Of a stretch of 6,859 nucleotides of DNA, positions 6,301 to 6,859 are shown in pieces; positions within the stretch are counted from its first letter, which is position 1, and every line of letters starts with the position of its first letter. Under the pieces are notes generated by a model that saw only the letters and a list, made by a program, of their open reading frames with translations, did no database searches and was not told where the DNA came from. Source of the DNA: Deltaproteobacteria bacterium (GTDB lineage: Bacteria > Myxococcota > B64-G9); the NCBI GenBank assembly GCA_030591745.1, contig JAUVAM010000206.1:1-6859 (forward strand). The letters run 5' to 3'. The translations under genes and the position numbers were made by a program.

Positions 6301-6742
6301 TTTCAAGCTGTTCGTAGTCGTCGCCTAAGGGATCATCCATGCGACTGTCCAAGTCCAAGACCCGGGGATCGTTCGGCTCCAAGGCCATGGCTTTGTCCAG
6401 GTAGAGACGGGCGTATGCGGCGTTATTTGTGTCCACCAGGAAATGGCCCGCCTCGGCGTACATGGACACGTCCCGAGACTGCAAGGAGAAAGCCCGCTCA
6501 AAAGAGCGCACGCCCTCGTCCAAATCCCCTGAAGCGATCAGGGCCTTGCCGCAGGCGAAGTGACCCCGAGGCAAGCTGGGATTGAAGCCCAATCCATTAA
6601 GACAAACGCGGGCGGCTTCTTTCGCACGACCTGCAACGATCAGCAGTTCGCCCAGCTCTACAAAACACTCGGATGAGGGGTTTTCAGCCAGCTCTGCTCG
6701 CAGATCATCGATTTGTTCTTCCAGACCGTCCATACCCACCAC
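3386..6742 (-). CDS. Large single-span TPR protein with an acidic EPPTM-motif linker
   Basis: The protein has 1118 residues. Residues about 20-125 are TPR-like helices (for example 61-90 and 94-123). Residues 130-320 are acidic, Pro-rich and probably disordered, and carry four copies of Glu-Pro-Pro-Thr-(Met/Arg)-(Tyr/Phe). One hydrophobic segment (about 327-349, with a GxxxG at 344-348) is the only membrane span. Residues 355-1118 are a long TPR superhelix; clear repeats lie at 752-785, 786-819 and 820-853, and at least a dozen are likely. The last 20 residues are very basic. TPR arrays are protein-binding scaffolds. Absence of a signal peptide suggests the N-terminal third is cytoplasmic and the large array periplasmic, but charges flanking the span do not settle this. 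The start is GTG at 6742 with no good ribosome binding site; an ATG at 6733 is possible. It heads the operon with tmk. Partners are unknown and I do not recognise a named homologue. Confidence 0.88.
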   Translation of the reverse strand: MVGMDGLEEQIDDLRAELAENPSSECFVELGELLIVAGRAKEAARVCLNGLGFNPSLPRGHFACGKALIASGDLDEGVRSFERAFSLQSRDVSMYAEAGHFLVDTNNAAYARLYLDKAMALEPNDPRVLDLDSRMDDPLGDDYEQLETRPYNVEALEQNDEPAPLVEEASIDLGEEDDEDEPPTMYMKNPLATQAVDQMVADVDADREVEDDTLFDPGAGLRAEVSNAVNQVAIERGEPPTMFEPSEPSPWDVVSDVNAAPEAEVAKAPGPEPPTMFDPPIQEQAAPLAPAKRAEPPTRYANDSGGVGDYVDPMDSLIAPNASISYWKVLAVVGPLLLAAILGGIFFGMRHLRSEEINTLLEQSLGSNGQDTLMGYGTARNSLQNLLELEPEDARGRALMALVCARMHDEYGPNLSAQQEAGKLLRTLQSEDLSQSEDGPAVQVDLLWVQYHLRTSSELEKLIKEVDALSSKIDDDPRLSELSGRLALATGHTDEARARLESCLAKTPTYVRGLNALGRLEQQGGRLERAREHLVRALAINGVHTASLLALAKLRLQQGQDLDRAFEDAEKVLALPQVTDRDKAEAHRLLAHLSFVKGKRSGALSQVKSAADLRPDSTEMQMALARLCLDFYELNEARARIDRLLELKPEDLNVRLMLVAALLPRGRAGEALQKLAELVGKKVPAAPFLLLRGQALLETGQAGAALNDLKQVPASSDEKSHARAIEVLAMLGKGDKNGAKRLALRLKKSKDALGWTHYAMGRVHLARGLNNAAKASFAKALDLDPHCYKAYAQLGGIQLRRKNWDEAESWLTKAIRANPYDPEAHFLLGQVKLAKAENKRALASFVRVLQEQSSSAPALVGMAEALLNMGELKKALKAIRKARKYGAGEAHDRHVEGRVLMANGKFHSAVRALTAADELKPRRGEILADLGLALLSARSISKAEKTLKNALRRKRSSRAQEGLAKVHKVRGKWRDAAGAFSKAAKYAKREKEPAEEVARLYMAAGYVSLKDRKSKDMRYGRARTYFRKAKKAMPKDPAPRFQVAAAWDRQEKFGSARKAYLNVLEVDAEHARTLYQLGLLEYADGRDAKAKEFLSRFVKVESKGKRVRRAKGILRKLK
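5843..6202 (-). other. Four EPPT(M/R)(Y/F) short linear motifs in the TPR-protein linker
   Basis: The motifs are EPPTMY (residues 181-186, bases 6202-6185), EPPTMF (238-243, 6031-6014), EPPTMF (272-277, 5929-5912) and EPPTRY (295-300, 5860-5843). They are spaced 57, 34 and 23 residues apart in otherwise unconserved acidic and Pro-rich sequence. At DNA level three copies share CATGGTGGGCGG(C/T)TCG on the + strand. The repetition of a Thr-centred motif next to a membrane span suggests a docking or phosphorylation site; the function is inferred, not known. Confidence 0.8.
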
Positions 6743-6765
6743 TTTGCTAGTGAAAAGTGCGTGTT

Positions 6766-6794
6766 AGTCAAACAGAAAGACAGAGCCATGTCAA
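6766..6794 (-). promoter_or_regulatory. Candidate promoter of the TPR-tmk-oxidoreductase operon
   Basis: On the minus strand a perfect TTGACA (-35, 6794-6789) is followed after 17 bp by TTGACT (6771-6766), a poor -10 box with three matches. It lies between the terminator at the right edge and the GTG at 6742, the only place for an operon promoter within the window. The leader would be short, under 20 nt, and lacks a clear ribosome binding site. Confidence 0.35.
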
Positions 6795-6830
6795 TTCCAG
6801 GCCGAAGCAAAAACCAAAAGTAAAAACCAC

Positions 6831-6859
6831 AAAAAAAGACCCGGAAGCCAACGCTTCCG
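6831..6859 (-). terminator. Intrinsic terminator of an upstream minus-strand gene outside the window
   Basis: Read on the minus strand, CGGAAGC-GTTG-GCTTCCG makes a perfect 7-bp GC-rich stem with a 4-nt loop (6859-6842), followed by GGTC and seven T residues (6837-6831). The stem may extend past the window edge. It should stop transcription arriving from the right, so the TPR operon probably needs its own promoter. Confidence 0.8.

Noticed and set aside
5633..6585. Two + strand frames giving Arg/Pro/Gly-rich products antisense to the TPR linker
   Set aside because: Their low-complexity composition mirrors the Pro/Glu/Asp-rich linker on the minus strand, and no motif or ribosome binding site supports them.
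6783..6798. Possible second sigma-54 promoter (TGG-N10-GC type) ahead of the TPR gene
   Set aside because: GG and GC have the right spacing, but four other consensus bases are wrong, and the stretch is better read as the TTGACA -35 region.

Overview
The window most likely comes from a myxobacterium-like bacterium (Myxococcota, formerly part of the Deltaproteobacteria). The grounds are a Cys/Asp-rich MopE-type protein ending in a MYXO-CTERM-like tail (Cys-Gly-Cys, hydrophobic stretch, Arg/Lys cluster), a PilZ protein behind a sigma-54-type promoter, a giant one-span TPR protein, and moderately high GC. The assignment rests on gene style, not on a marker gene, so the genus is open.

Layout, left to right. 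Bases 1-355 (+) hold the 3' end of a secreted, surface-anchored protein with two MopE-like metal-binding motifs. It converges on, and overlaps by 11 bp, a minus-strand gene (345-842) for a lipoprotein whose C-terminal half is fifteen tandem Pro-Glu-Glu-Lys/Val-Lys pentapeptides. Next, all on the minus strand, come a PilZ-domain protein (975-1370) with a near-consensus -24/-12 promoter 48 bp upstream of its start, an FAD-dependent oxidoreductase of the geranylgeranyl-reductase type (1586-2710), thymidylate kinase (2720-3355), and a 1118-residue TPR protein with one central membrane span (3386-6742). An intrinsic terminator at the right edge (6831-6859) closes a minus-strand unit that lies outside the window.

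Transcription reads right to left. The TPR gene, tmk and the oxidoreductase gene are spaced by 30 and 9 bp and look like one operon. It probably starts from a TTGACA-bearing promoter just inside the right-hand terminator and may end at a weak hairpin over the oxidoreductase stop codon. The PilZ and lipoprotein genes have their own candidate promoters. The operon joins a housekeeping nucleotide kinase to two proteins with no obvious link to dTTP synthesis, so the grouping gives little functional guidance.

The points most worth a second look are four copies of a Glu-Pro-Pro-Thr-Met/Arg-aromatic motif in the acidic linker of the TPR protein, loss of the Walker A lysine in the thymidylate kinase, the sigma-54 promoter in front of a PilZ protein whose second c-di-GMP motif is degenerate, and the recently expanded pentapeptide rod of the lipoprotein. 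I see no mobile element, CRISPR array, RNA gene or complete new defence-like system.
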